Shown here piece by piece: positions 19,901-30,466 of a DNA stretch of 64,000 nt. The notes beneath the pieces were generated by a model. That model was not told where the DNA came from, made no database searches, and saw only the letters and a program-made list of their open reading frames with translations. Position 1 is the first letter of the stretch. The number at the start of each line of letters is the position of its first letter. Source of the stretch: Rhinopomastus cyanomelas (lineage: Eukaryota; Chordata; Aves; Bucerotiformes; Rhinopomastidae); the NCBI GenBank assembly GCA_013400115.1, contig VXBP01004440.1:607909-671908 (forward strand), in the 5' to 3' direction. Made by a program: the position numbers and the translations under genes.

Positions 19901-20898
19901 ACTACCCGAGCGACGGCGCTCTGAGCCACCGCGACCCAACGCTTTGTGTTCTTCAACAGCTCGACGCCCTCCAGCAGCTGCCCCTTGCTTCCCAACAAGC
20001 CCCCTGCAGAGCTGCGGAGCCCCGGTGCTTTGGGGGGAGCTGGGACCACCGGAGGGACCCCTGCCCATCCCACGCTGATGGAGACCTTTGAAACCCAACC
20101 AAACCTCACGCCCAGCTCCAAGTGCTGGCGGTTCAGCTCCTCCTCTCTGCCCAGCCCTCCACTGGAGCATCACGCCAGCCCCTGGCTACCTCCACTCCAC
20201 CTGCAGTTGCCACCTCAGCAGCTTTTCTCACGTGGCTGTGCTCTCCAGCAGCGCAGCCTCTAGCACATCCAGGAGCTCTGGGTGAAAGGCAGAGCTCAAG
20301 CTGGACAGAGACCTCGGTTCAGTTGAGAGACTTCACCAAGTGCAGAGAGAGGGAACCCTGAGCCCTGTAAGCCCCAGTTCCAGGGAGAACTCCAGGCAGA
20401 GACTGGCCAGGCTGCTGTGATGAGCAGGAGGAGGCATTTTCTCTCCCCCTCCCCTCACTCTATCTACATCATCCCTGTGAGTTATTAGATGACAAAGGGC
20501 TGTTTCCTCTGCAGAACCTCCCTGGGCTCAGAGCCCTGTTTGGAGGGTAATTAAGGGATGCTGGAGGACCTGCACAGAGGATCATCTCCACCCTTTCCCA
20601 AGCAAGGGAACCCCCACAGGTCTCCATTCAAAACTCCTGGGTTTGGGGAGAGCAGAGGACAACCTGAGCCCTGGGTTAACCATCCCCACTCACTGCCAGG
20701 ACACGCACGCCAACCCCTTCCTTCAGAGCCAAGCCGGGTGCCCACCCTCCATCCCAGTGAACTGGGCAGCTTTTCCCCATCTCCAGACCCTGAGGGGGGC
20801 TCCCACCAGAGCCAACCCCGTTGCCATGGAGAAGATTCTGGTGGCACTGGTGACACAAAGGAAATGGCGCTTCCCAGCTGCCCGGGATGCAGCACTAA
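19901..20898. other. Non-genic single-copy stretch
   Basis: No repeat family recognised. 20475-20500 ('gtgagttattagatgacaaag') is a short AT patch. Overlapping long open frames from 20558 onward depend on downstream repeats. Confidence 0.4.
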
Positions 20899-20926
20899 TG
20901 AGGAGGAGGAGGAGGAGGAGGAGAGC
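20899..20926. repeat. (GGA)n microsatellite
   Basis: About nine GAG/GGA triplets in a row, interrupted at the end by 'gagcggg'. Confidence 0.9.
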
Positions 20927-21249
20927 GGGAAAGGGCTCTCTTGGAGCCGCCTTTCTTGCAGAAAAACAGGAGAAAACAATAAAAGCCCCAAAAGGGTGGT
21001 CTGGGGGGTACTCAGCCCTCGCTGGGACAGAGCAGGAGCAGCCACAGCCACGCTGGTTCTTCCTTGCTGGAAGTCTGTTGGGAGCCACCAGCGAGGCAGC
21101 ACAGCCAGTGCCGAAGCAACAGGTCAGGGGAGCTGCAGGAGCTGCTGCAGAAGCTCCCTGGAGAGACCCCAGCCCACTGCCAATGCAAGGTGGCCTCTTC
21201 CCATCTTTGCAGCCTGTCTGTGCACCCTCTGTGCAATCAGGGGTGAGAG

Positions 21250-21515
21250 GAGCTGCACCTTCACCCCTCTGCTGTCCCACAGCTCATCCCTTATCCCTGC
21301 ATCTTCACCCCTCTGCTGTCCCACAGCTCATCCCTTATCCCTGCATCTTCACCCCTCTGCTGCCCCACAGCTCATCCCTTATCCCTGCATCTTCACCCCT
21401 CTGCTGCCCCACAGCTCATCCCTTATCCCTGCACCTTCACCCCTCTGCTGCCCCACAGCTCCTCCCTTACCCCTGTATCTTCACCCCTCTGCTGCCCCAC
21501 AGCTCATCCCTTATC
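21250..21515. repeat. Minisatellite, 44-bp unit, ~6 copies
   Basis: 'cttcacccctctgctg' recurs every 44 bases (21259, 21303, 21347, 21391, 21435, 21479). Each unit continues 'cccacagctcatccctta' and 'tccctgcat'. Units 1-2 read 'ctgtccc' and later ones 'ctgcccc'. The period is not divisible by three. Confidence 0.95.
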
Positions 21516-21654
21516 CCTTCTCCCACTGTCTGCCTGATCTTTGTGCCAGCCCAAGGACATGGGGCACAGGGGCCAAGCCAGCAGCCCCCGAGGCCAAGCT
21601 GGCAGCACTGGGCGAGCAGCATCCCGGGCACCGCATCACTGCCCCTGCTGCACC

Positions 21655-21862
21655 CCAGTCAGGTCCATAAATTCTCCTTTGCTCTCTCCCGGTTGATTTT
21701 TGAGCATCTCCCAGACACCTCCTGACTTTACTACAATTGATGGGATCACGTGTGATTGGTAAATGATATTAAGTGGGGTAATAACGCTCTGGGAACCCAG
21801 TGAAAATCATCAATTATTAAGAATGACTGCTCTGAAATGTTACTCCTTTGCTTTTGCAGCTG
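21655..21862. promoter_or_regulatory. CNE-like block ending in acceptor-like sequence
   Basis: 'ggtccataaattctcctttg', 'ctacaattgatgggatcacg', 'taaatgatattaagtgggg' and 'catcaattattaagaatgac' form a continuous AT-rich block. It ends in 'ctttgcttttgcag', which resembles a splice acceptor followed by GC-rich sequence. Regulatory element or exon flank; undecided. Confidence 0.42.
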
Positions 21863-22325
21863 AGCGATGGCGCAGACGGCGGCTCCTCTGCCCCCGGGAC
21901 CTCGGCACCCGCCCTGCTCCATCCATTACACCTACGTGCAAACCCGGCGGGGGAGCACAGGGCGAGCCAGAGGAGCCGTCCCCTCTGCCTCAGCTCGGGA
22001 GTCGGCACTGGGGAACCCCGGTGGCTCTGGCAGAGCCCGGCGGCGCAGAGCGCTAGGGGACACCCAGCTGGAGCACCCTGCGGCTGCCCAGTGCCCCAGC
22101 TCCCAGAGGCACTTCCCAGCCCCGGGCGTTTGAGAGGCTCTCTGCTCGGGTCTGACCTGCTCTGGGCAGCAGAAGCCTCCAACACTGACAAAGGGCGTCA
22201 AAACTGCGACCCACCACCCGGCAGGCTGGGAGACACAGAGCCAGGCGCTGCACCCAGCAGCCAGAGGTCGTTTGGGACAATGTAACCAGCACAAGGCACA
22301 GGGAAACCGGACTGGGAGCACTGGG
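21863..22325. other. GC-rich stretch after acceptor-like site
   Basis: Contains 'gagcgatggcg' (ATG in a favourable context at 21867) opening an 88-codon frame with no recognisable domain. See findings. Otherwise unannotated. Confidence 0.3.
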
Positions 22326-22618
22326 AGAGAAGGAACCTGTGCTGAGAAAGGAAGAACACACATTGAGAGAGAAGGAACTTGCACTGGGAGAGAAGGAACC
22401 TGCACAGGGAAAGGAGGAACCTGCACTGGGAAAGGAGGAACCTGCACTGGGAAAGGGGGAACCTGCACCGGGAAAGGGGGAACCTGCACCGGGAAAGGGG
22501 GAACCTGCACCGGGAGAGGAGGAACCTGCACCGGGAAAGGGGGAACCTGCACCGGGAAAGGGGGAACCTGCACCGGGAAAGGGGGAACCTGCACCGGGAA
22601 AGGGGGAACCTGCACTGG
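22326..22618. repeat. Minisatellite, 21-bp G-rich unit, ~13 copies
   Basis: The unit is 'gggaaagggggaacctgcac' plus one C. Early units are more varied ('gagagaaggaacttgcactg') and the last eight nearly identical, so the array expanded at its right end. Two G-runs per unit give strong G-quadruplex potential on the plus strand. The period is seven codons, so open frames on both strands are artefacts. Confidence 0.95.
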
Positions 22619-23299
22619 GGCAGCTCGTCCCTCATCTCCCAGTGCCCAGACAGGGCTGCCCAAACATCCTCCGCAGGAACTGCTCATCGACAGGAGCGCC
22701 GGGGAGGGGGCAGCGTGAGGTGGAGGCGGGAGAAGAGGTGATTTCCAGCTCTGGCAGAGAGACAGGAGCAGGATTACGATGACCATGTCCTGTCAGAGCG
22801 TTTCCCCCTCCCATGGCAAACAAGGTTTTCAATCACCGTGGCCGTGGTCGAAAGCAATCTGCTCCCTGCAAACAGCCTCCCAGAGCCGGCGGCCGGGGCC
22901 AGAAACTTGTCACTTCGGAGCCAGCTCTTTGCTCATCTTTGGGCAGAGTGTCCCTGCACTTTGGACAGAGCCACAGAGCATCCCCAGCCCGGCCCCGGAC
23001 AGCTGACCCGAGCGGAGCCACCCCAAACGTTGTCTTAGGGGAATGAAGCATCCGACGGGTCCCCTTCGCGGGGCTGAGCCGGGAGCATCCCGCGACGCAA
23101 GGGCCCTGCCGGGGCATCGGAGCTGGGGAAGGCGCCTGCTCTGCTCCCGGCTGCCGAGCGGGGCTGGATGTGAGACCATCCCGCGGCTGGAGGTGGGGGT
23201 GGCGGCGCCAGGGCACCATCGCTGCGGGGAGGGAGGGGGGCAGCATCCTGCCTGGTGGAGCCGAGGGTGTCGGAGCCGCGCAGCAGCTCGTCAGCTGTC
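22619..23299. other. Non-genic stretch, CpG-rich second half
   Basis: From about 22870 to 23290 the sequence is CpG-rich ('gccggcggccggggccag', 'ggtccccttcgcggggctg'). No promoter or exon landmark supported. Confidence 0.35.
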
Positions 23300-23535
23300 A
23301 GAGCACATTCTCGGAGGCAAATTGCTTTCATAATTAATTTAATTACTATTACGGCGCCGAGTTTTTGTATCGGCTTAATAAGCACAATCAGGTTTTGCCC
23401 TCAGCCGCCTCCCCTACTCCTTCGCCTTCCTTTCAGGAGCTGGGCGATTTGGGGAGGGGAGAGGAACGCGGGCGCAGGCTGAGTAATTAAAGCAGCGGTT
23501 GTTGTCGTTCGTTAATCCTACACAGTTTAATTACC
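23300..23535. promoter_or_regulatory. CNE-like block with dense TAATTA
   Basis: 'gctttcataattaatttaat' and 'tactattacggcgcc' are followed by 'tatcggcttaataagcac' and, after a GC-rich interruption, 'gagtaattaaagcagc' and 'cacagtttaattacccc'. At least four TAATTA-type homeodomain cores lie within 210 bp. Confidence 0.47.
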
Positions 23536-24351
23536 CCGCCAGCCTGCCCTGCGCTCACCCCAGCCCTAGCTGCAGGAGGAGAACCCCCAGCCCACCACTT
23601 ACACCAGAAGCACCAGAGCACCAGGGCTGCTCCCTCCTCCTCCCCGGAGCAGGAACTGTGTGTTGCCATGGAAACTGGTGGATGGGGCAGCAAAACATCT
23701 TGACGCTGCTGCTCTTGTCCAAGAGCTGTAACCTACCCCAGCCCAGGGGGTCCTGGGGGTGCCCACAGAAAGACACTGGTACCCACCTGCCACCACAGGG
23801 AAGCCACGAGCTCCCTTCCCATCCTGGCACTGAGAGACTGCAGGGTCTCTGAGCCATGAACCTGGGTACCAGGTAGGTTCTGGAGCTCCCCAGGCCAAGC
23901 TGGGGTGAGCAGCAGCCCACTGTGCTGGAACATGTCCACGCTTGAGCCCACGGCCCACTGCGAGGAGGAGGAGCACCCGTCTGTGGAGATGTCACGTTTC
24001 AGGTCTGGTTGCTGACTCCTGGCCACTTCCAGTGCCATCAGCACCTGCCCCTCCATCCAGAAGCTGTGGAGCCCCAACCCAATCCCCTCCTGAAGCCCAG
24101 CAGCACTGCACCCCCAGCTTTACCTCCCCCAGCCAAACCTGAGACCCCGATCCCGCCCGACAAGAGCAGCCCCCGGGGCCCGTGCGGACGGGCAGTTACC
24201 GCAGCACCTCCTTTCACTTTTGCTGTTAGTGAGGTCCCGTGTCAGCTCTTCCATCACCCTGCCCAGGACCACTGTCAGCCCTCACATCATCCCATCCTCT
24301 CGCCAGAAATGCTGGCACACCGCAAGGTTCCACTCAGCCCACAGAGCTGCG
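23536..24351. other. Non-genic single-copy stretch
   Basis: No repeat or conserved-looking block recognised; GC-rich with C-tract words. Confidence 0.4.
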
Positions 24352-24482
24352 TGCCCAGTCCGGGAGCCCCAAGCCCAGTCCAGGAGCTGCAGCACCCACT
24401 CCAGGAGCCACAAGCCCAGTCCAGGAGCTGCATGCCCAGTCCACAAGCCGCAGTGCCCAGCCTGGGAGCCACAGTGCCAGCG
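24352..24482. repeat. Degenerate tandem repeat, ~21-bp unit
   Basis: Units around 'cccagtccaggagctgca' alternate with 'ccactccaggagccacaag', six or so, imperfect. Confidence 0.8.
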
Positions 24483-24539
24483 CTGAACCCACACAAGCAG
24501 CCCAGCCCCGCCGGCGGCTCTGGCAGACGCAGCAACCTC

Positions 24540-24830
24540 TCTGGCCTGTTGTCTTATTAATTCCTAATTTCCAATTTGCAGGAGGAGCGAACCTTAGCCC
24601 TCCATCACGCCAGCCCAGCAATCACAGCCAAGAGCCAAGTATCTCTGGACAGTCTTTAATTTATTTCCCGGCGCACGCGGACACCGCTGAGAGACTGGAT
24701 GGCACCGGCTTAAACAGAATAAATTACTCAAGTGCCAGAGATTAGTTAATAAAGTGTCAAGCGCCCGTAAAGTGCCGCTTTGTCAGAGATACCAAATATT
24801 CCTGCTTCTCCCAAGATAAATCGCTCCCGC
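24540..24830. promoter_or_regulatory. CNE-like block
   Basis: 'gtcttattaattcctaattt' and 'ccaatttgcaggagg', then 'gtctttaatttatttcccgg', 'cagaataaattactcaag', 'gagattagttaataaagtg' and 'taccaaatattcctgc'. A long block with evenly spread TAAT cores. Confidence 0.47.
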
Positions 24831-26172
24831 GGAGGGAGGAGCCGCTCCAGGATGCTGCCTCCAGCGGGTCCTCCCTGCGTGCAGCATCCCTGTCCCACTC
24901 TCTGGGTGTCGGAGCCAGGGTCGTGGCTCCCCCCAGCCTCTCGCCATCCTGCTCCCCTCGCCGACGGGACCAGCACCGTCACTGCTAAAGGACACGCGAT
25001 GCCCAAGCCGCTGGAGTCCGCGGGACACCTTCTGCTACCTCCAGGAGGAAGCCAAATCACCACTCAGGCTGAAAATTCCCTCTGACTGGACACTGTTTGG
25101 AAGATGTCCCGGGCAAACAGGGCTAGCGGGCTGCTCGGAGCTGCCAGCCTGCCCACCACCACCCGGCTGGGGCAATGAGACCCTGCTCCTGCCTTTGGGC
25201 TCTGCACTCGGATGCTCCCACGGGTCCCTGAGACGCTGGGGGAACCCCTGGGTAGAAGCTCTACCTTCCTGGGATGAGCATCCGCTCCCTGAGCCCTACG
25301 GCCCGGGCACAGGCTCCTGGCAGCCCTGAGAGATGGGGACCATCAGTTAAAGAGCCTGTGGCGTGAGGCTGTGTGGGAGGACAGCAGCTGGCAGCTCCGA
25401 AGACCTGCTGCAGTGCCAGAGCAGAGCTCGTGGGGTGTTTCTGCTCCTGTGCTGCCTGATTGAATTAATGCAAAACGCAGCCGGAGGAGGTGACCGCAGG
25501 GCGAGGCGGGAGAATCTGGGGCGGGGGGGGGAATCACAAACTGTTACTGGCTCCTGGACCACCCTATACCACCTACCCTACACTCATGGTTGAGTGGGGA
25601 CCCCCAGACTGGGAGAGACACTGAGTGTGAGCACCCTGCACCCAACACGGCAGCACAAGGGGTCCCAATCCATGCCCAGCGGCACCCACACATCACAGCA
25701 GAGCCCGAGGAGCAGCACACACTGTCCGTTTCACCAAAACCAACGTAAATATGGGAATAAACACGGCCTGAGGCAGCACCAGAGCATCCCCCAGCCCCCC
25801 AAGCAGGACCACACAGCAGACCACAGGAGAGGCTTCTGCACGTGGTTTACCTCCTCCTTCTGCGGGGTTGCTAAGCGATGGGGACAGCCAGCCCAGCCCA
25901 GACACAGACACAGATCAGCCCTACTTGGGGGGGGGGATGTTTACAGGGTGCCTGTATCGCCCCTCAGAACTTGCAGTGTTTCTCCTTGCTGTGGGGAAAG
26001 AGAGCCACTGCCGAGCCAACCGGCTCCTTCCCCTCCCGATGCCCATCTGTTGGATCAGTCAGAGCATCTCGAGGTCAGCCCTGCTGGCCCTGCCTGCACG
26101 ATGGGGTGACACCCCATCGACAAGCCCTGCCGCCTTCGCTTGACGTCACCTTGGGGCTGGGGAACCCACTCG
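24831..26172. other. Non-genic single-copy stretch
   Basis: No gene or repeat family recognised. 25435-25480 ('ctgattgaattaatgcaaaac') is a short AT patch that could be a minor CNE. 25923-25932 is a G10 run. Confidence 0.4.
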
Positions 26173-26346
26173 GACCTGGAACACAGCCCCAACCACCCTG
26201 ACCTTGGATGGCTCCAGGGAAGGGGCTTCCACCCCCTCTCTGAGCAGCCTGTTCCAGGGATCCCCCTCCCTCAGATTCAACAACATTTTCCTCCTGTCCA
26301 GCCTCACTCTGCCCTATTCCCCAGCTCTCTCAGCCTGTCCCCATAA
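26173..26346 (-). mobile_element. CR1 LINE fragment (subfamily B), both ends lost
   Basis: Plus-strand 'accttggatggctccaggg', 'ctgagcagcctgttccagg', 'ccctcagattcaacaac' and 'ctgtccagcctcactctgc' are the reverse complement of the middle of the copy at 53805. The 3' tail is missing. The right end jumps to 'agctctctcagcctgtcccc', implying an internal deletion. Confidence 0.88.
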
Positions 26347-27344
26347 GACAACCCCCTACGGAGCAAAGCCCAGGGAGAAGGGGTGCACAAGGGGAAGCAG
26401 CGGGTCCCAAACCATCCTCACACTCCTCACACACTGCCGTGATCCTCAGCCGGGATCCCGATGCCTGCGGGGGGCGGCACAAGGGCTGGGATGATTCCGG
26501 TGGGAGCCGGGCAGCCCCAGGAGGAGAGTCTCACCCCGCACTGGGGAGCACTGGGACCAAACCCTGCGTGTGTGGAGCGTCCGTAGGGACACACAGACGA
26601 TTCCTGAGAAACACTCCCTTGCTGCTGGGATGCTCCAGGGAGAATCTGGTCCAACACACAGAGACAATTAACGTGAGATCAGGGAAAAACCAGCAAGGCG
26701 CCCAAAAATCCCAAACCAGAGACAAAACCAGCCCCAGAGGCATCAGGCTGGGGGAAGTGCCAGAGCTGTGGGAAGAAACCCCATCAGCATTTTCAGGTTC
26801 CAGCCCCAAAGCTGGAATAAGAGTGAGAGGCATCTGTGGGAGCGTGTGGGTTCAGATCCCCAGGGAGGGGTCTGTGTGCCAGCCCTGAGGAGATCCGAGT
26901 GGGGATGGCCCACGGGGGATTCTGAGTGGGAATCTCTTCCCAGCCACTCCCGAGCAGGACCAGACCCCATGGGAAAGGCCAGATGGAGAAGCCTTCTTGA
27001 AGCACTAAGCCCAATGCCATAACCAACCCCTGGAAGCCAGCTGGCACCAGGACAGCCGGTGGTGGAATCCAGATAACTCCAGTCACTCCACACATCTCCA
27101 CAGGAGTCTGTCCTTCCCTTGTGTCCATCCCCTCGGGCTCTGCCGGGGTTTGTGGAGTCTGTTCACCACAGCTCAGACCAATTTCCTTCCCTTCGGCTGC
27201 TCTGAGGGTAACTGAAGGTCCCTGCCCCTCCTCACTGGGGTTATCACTAGGATCAGAGCCTACAGGCCCTTTCTGACCCTGTGCTGGGCATCACCCCATG
27301 CAGGGAGCGAAGAGGAGAGCTCGGGATGGACCAGGGCAGGGAAG
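26347..27344. other. Unclassified moderate-GC stretch
   Basis: About 1 kb of lower CpG and more even composition than its flanks, lacking C-tracts and CNE-type words. It could be an old retroviral LTR or another decayed transposon, but I see no paired ends, no TG..CA boundary and no repeat of it in this window. Confidence 0.3.
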
Positions 27345-27412
27345 GGCAAACAGGAGGGATTGGACTAGATGATCTTTCGAGGTCCCTTCCAAACCCTAAT
27401 GATTCTATGATC
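27345..27412 (+). mobile_element. CR1 LINE 3'-tip fragment
   Basis: 'gggattggactagatgatc', 'tttcgaggtcccttcc' and 'ctaatgattctatgatc' form an almost consensus-like CR1 3' end, only about 65 bp long. Confidence 0.9.
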
Positions 27413-27858
27413 ACGGGGGACTGGCAGTGGGTGCTGCTCCTCCACCACCTCCCTGGAATGACCCCGCTCCCTGCACCCTGCTCTCCCCCACCAAGGGGTG
27501 ACATTTCCCACTTGGGGTTGTCAGCAGCCAAATGCAGATGAAAAGTGGGGTTGGTTGAGAGAGGCACCCCCAGAGTGTGGCTGTGGGGTGGGCAGGGGGC
27601 AGAACCCCCATGGGACTCTCCCACCCTCTTCCACAAACCTGGTAGCCCCCTGGTAGCCCTTCCCAGCCAGCAGAGAGCTCTGTAGGTTCGAATGGGAGCA
27701 GAAGGAAACCCCCAGCTTTCAGGGGGCTGAGCTCTGAGGGAAGGGTCAGGCTGGGAACGGACCCACTTGTACCACAGCCAGTCAAGCCAGTGACCCCCGT
27801 GCGGAGCTGCCATGGGGTGTGGGGTTGGGGTTTAACACACACACTCTGTCTCTGTCCC
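27413..27858. other. Non-genic stretch
   Basis: Single-copy DNA with no repeat recognised. It ends in the pyrimidine tract 'ctctgtctctgtccccag', which resembles a splice acceptor. Confidence 0.4.
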
Positions 27859-28230
27859 CAGCCTGCCCACGGGGCCACCCCACGGAGGCGACCGCAGCGG
27901 GACGGACCCCGCAGCCCACCCAGCGGCTGCGGGAGCAGCCTCCTCCCCGCACGCCGGTCCCCGCATCGGCGCGGAGCTCCGCTGTGTTTTGTCACGTCCG
28001 TCAAGTCTGTGGCGGGGCAACGAAGGCCGTTACTGCAGCCAGCGGAGCTGCTGGGCTGTAGCAACCCGACGGGGGCACTCAGGCTGCAGCGAGTGGCCAC
28101 CTCTGAGTGCGTTACTGGCCAAGAGAACCTGTGCGCGACCCAGAACAGCCATCAGTCCTCTCACGAGGAACGTGCGGGGAGGCCACGCAACTTTCATCGG
28201 GACCGCAGCTGACCCGGCGCCACCACCCTC
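27859..28230. other. CpG-rich stretch after acceptor-like site
   Basis: CpG-dense ('acggaggcgaccgcagcgg', 'ccccgcatcggcgcggagc'). Open in one frame to about 28212 with an Arg/Pro-rich translation of no known family. Could be an orphan CpG island. Confidence 0.35.
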
Positions 28231-28400
28231 GTCCCTGAACGACTGCATTAGGAGGGTTAGGAGGTACGACGGCGGCGCGGAAGCTAATTGGACTCCTAAA
28301 AGCCACTTGGGACGAGAGAAGGAGCTCAGATCCCCTTTAATGACGCAGAGAACCTGCCGGAGCTCCCTGCGAGCTGCAAATGTTTTACCCAGCAGCAGGG
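28231..28400. promoter_or_regulatory. CNE-like block (moderate)
   Basis: 'gactgcattaggagggttag', 'gaagctaattggactcc' and 'cccctttaatgacgcag' in a purine-rich setting. A TGACGCA half-site (AP-1/CRE-like) lies at about 28340. Confidence 0.35.
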
Positions 28401-28477
28401 CAGGAGGCTGGTGGCTGGGAAGGTGCAGGGAGACAACCCAGCTGCAGGGATGCTTTTCCTTCCCTTCGGAGTCTGGC

Positions 28478-28883
28478 AGGGTGTGAGCTGGGACAAAGGA
28501 GGTCCCACATCAATATGAGAAGGACCTTCTCCCCACTGAGGGTGCCAGAGCCCTGGAAGGGTCTTCCCAGGGGGGTTGTGGAGTCTCCTTCTCTGGAGAC
28601 GTTTCAAACCCACCTGGAATGTTCCTGTGTGACTGGATCTGGGGGATCCTGCTCTGGTAGGGGGATTGGACTGGCTGATCTTTGGAGGTCCCTTCCAATC
28701 CCTAATGAACTGGATCTAGGGGATCCTGCTGTGTCAGACGGATGGGACTGGATGATCTTTGGAGGTCCCTTCCCATCCCTGATGTTCTGTGATTCTGTGA
28801 CTGGATCTAGGGGATCCTGCTGTGGCAGGGGACTTGGACTGGATGATGTTTCAAGATCCCTTCCAATCCCTAATGTTCTGTCA
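28478..28883 (+). mobile_element. CR1 LINE (subfamily A) with triplicated 3' tail
   Basis: Starts 'tgtgagctgggacaaagg' and continues through 'gtgccagagccctgg' and 'gtctccttctctggagacg'. The terminal part from 'actggatct' to the tail then occurs three times in tandem: 28632-28708, 28709-28799 and 28800-28883. The first two copies are joined at 'taatg|aactgg'. Each copy keeps 'gatcctgct' and the 'ggtcccttcc' box (the third reads 'agatcccttcc'). Confidence 0.95.
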
Positions 28884-29689
28884 TCCCTCAGGAAGGGATC
28901 CCAGCTCATACCGTCACCCCATGCTTGGGGTGCCCACAGGACCAGCTGCCTCTGGGATATTTTTAACCTCCATCATCTCCTCCTCAGGTCAGTGAGCAGC
29001 TGTTTAAAAAAAGATCCATGTGAAGCCTTAATTTTGCTGCTGTAGTTACTCCAAGTCCTGGCTAAAGGGATCATTGAGGTGGCTACCAGTCTCCCCCCAA
29101 GCACAGAGTCCACCTTGGTGCCCACAGAAAAAGTGATGAACCTAGAAGAAGCAGCAAGCTGAGCAGTGTCAGCGACTCAGCCTGGGGATGCTGAAACCCC
29201 GAGGGCTGAGCCCTTACTGGGAAGGTGCTTGGGAAAATGGGACTGTGGGATGCGGCTCTGGGAAGCAACAGCTGGGGTCACCACCTGCACCCCCCAGGGA
29301 GTTCCCCAGGGTGGAGGGAACCACCAGAGGGATGTCCCTTGGCACAGGGAACTGCAGTCATCTGGTTTAAACTGGGCAATTACCTTGGGAACATCTAGTT
29401 CCCAGGCTGGGGCAGAGACAAATAGGCTCCCACCCAGCCCCAGGATGGCCCACCCACTCTCCCAGCTGGTGACTAGTGTCCCCTGGAGCAGACCCAGCCT
29501 GTCCTTGCAACTCCACGTGTCTGCCTGTTCCCTCCCGGGAACACCCGCTGCTCCCAGCGACGCTGGAGGGGCTGAGTCAGCCCTGGCTGCGACCTCCCGA
29601 GTGGCCCCGAAGGCCAGGGCTGGTGCCGCGGGACCCGCCTGTCGCAGCAGCTCCGGCCGATCCCTCAGCAAATCCCTGCCAGAGCTGTT
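28884..29689. other. Non-genic single-copy stretch
   Basis: A short AT patch at 28996-29046 ('gtttaaaaaaagatcc', 'ccttaattttgctgctg') may be a weak CNE. The rest is GC-rich with no recognised element. Confidence 0.4.
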
Positions 29690-29945
29690 GTTAAAAGCTT
29701 CCAAAAATACCCCCGAAGCATCCCTGACTCAAGGCGCCTAATTCAGGCGAAGGATTGATCCTCCTCCAACTGTTGTTTCACGGTGTTAAAGGCAAGATTG
29801 ATTGTGAATTTGTGTGGTAAAAGTGCATCATTATTTCAGCCCATTAATGCAGCGCCTTTCTGTGCAAATTGATGTTATTTTTATGATGTTGTTTACGGCC
29901 TGGAGTAATCGGATTGATTCTTAATTTCTGAGGCGCTGCTGGGAA
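29690..29945. promoter_or_regulatory. Strong CNE-like block
   Basis: About 200 bp of continuous AT-rich sequence: 'gattgattgtgaatttgtg', 'catcattatttcagccc', 'attaatgcagcgcc', 'gcaaattgatgttatttt', 'gtaatcggattgattctt'. TGATTG/GATTGAT words (PBX/HOX-like) occur at least three times. It ends sharply at a GC-rich boundary near 29940. One of the best CNE candidates in the window. Confidence 0.55.
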
Positions 29946-30380
29946 CACGAGAGGAGACTCCAAAGCCAGGACCCATCCCGGCATCCCCACGCGGGGCTCG
30001 GAGCGAAGGGAAGGACCAGGGGCCGGGACAGCGGCGCCTCTCGACCACAGCCCACCCCCTGCCAAGCCGACACCCCGAACCAAGCACCCACAGGTCGCCT
30101 GAGCAGCACGTCCCATGCCATCACCCACGGCAGCGGGGTCAGGGCACTGCCATCACTCTCGGAAGGCTGGGAGATGCTGGGCTGGGGCCGTAGCCGTGGC
30201 GGGTCCAATAGAGACATTGGATGGGGTAATGGTGCGGGTGGTCTGTGGAGCAAGGGGGTGGAAACCAGTTTGGGCAGCCTGGGCTGGTTTGGCACTGTTC
30301 CTGGAGCAGAGGGGAGCAGCAAACAGCTTTGAAGCTGGAGGCACCACCAGCTTCCAAGGGTGGAGCTGCCCACAACACCG
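29946..30380. other. Non-genic stretch
   Basis: GC-rich single-copy sequence, nothing recognised. Confidence 0.4.
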
Positions 30381-30463
30381 CACAGAATCATAAGGGATTG
30401 GAAGGGACCTCGAAAGATCATCTAACCCAATCCCCCTGCCACCACAGGGTCACCTAGACCAAG
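30381..30463 (-). mobile_element. CR1 LINE 3'-tip fragment (subfamily A)
   Basis: 'cacagaatcataagggattg' and 'gaccTcgaaagatcatct' complement the CR1 3' end. It stops after 'cacctagaccaagtc', where another CR1 tip begins. Confidence 0.9.
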
Positions 30464-30466
30464 TCA

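Noticed and set aside
20558..21725. Two overlapping open frames of 360-370 codons, plus strand
   Set aside because: They overlap each other in different frames and run through a 44-bp repeat and a GGA tract. Translation is low-complexity and unrecognised.
21932..22786. Open frames across the 21-bp array on both strands (up to 284 codons)
   Set aside because: Seven-codon periodicity keeps the frames open. Antisense and sense frames are equally long.
27683..27697. B-box-like 'ggttcgaatgg', possible tRNA
   Set aside because: No A-box at the right distance, no acceptor stem pairing and no terminator T-run.
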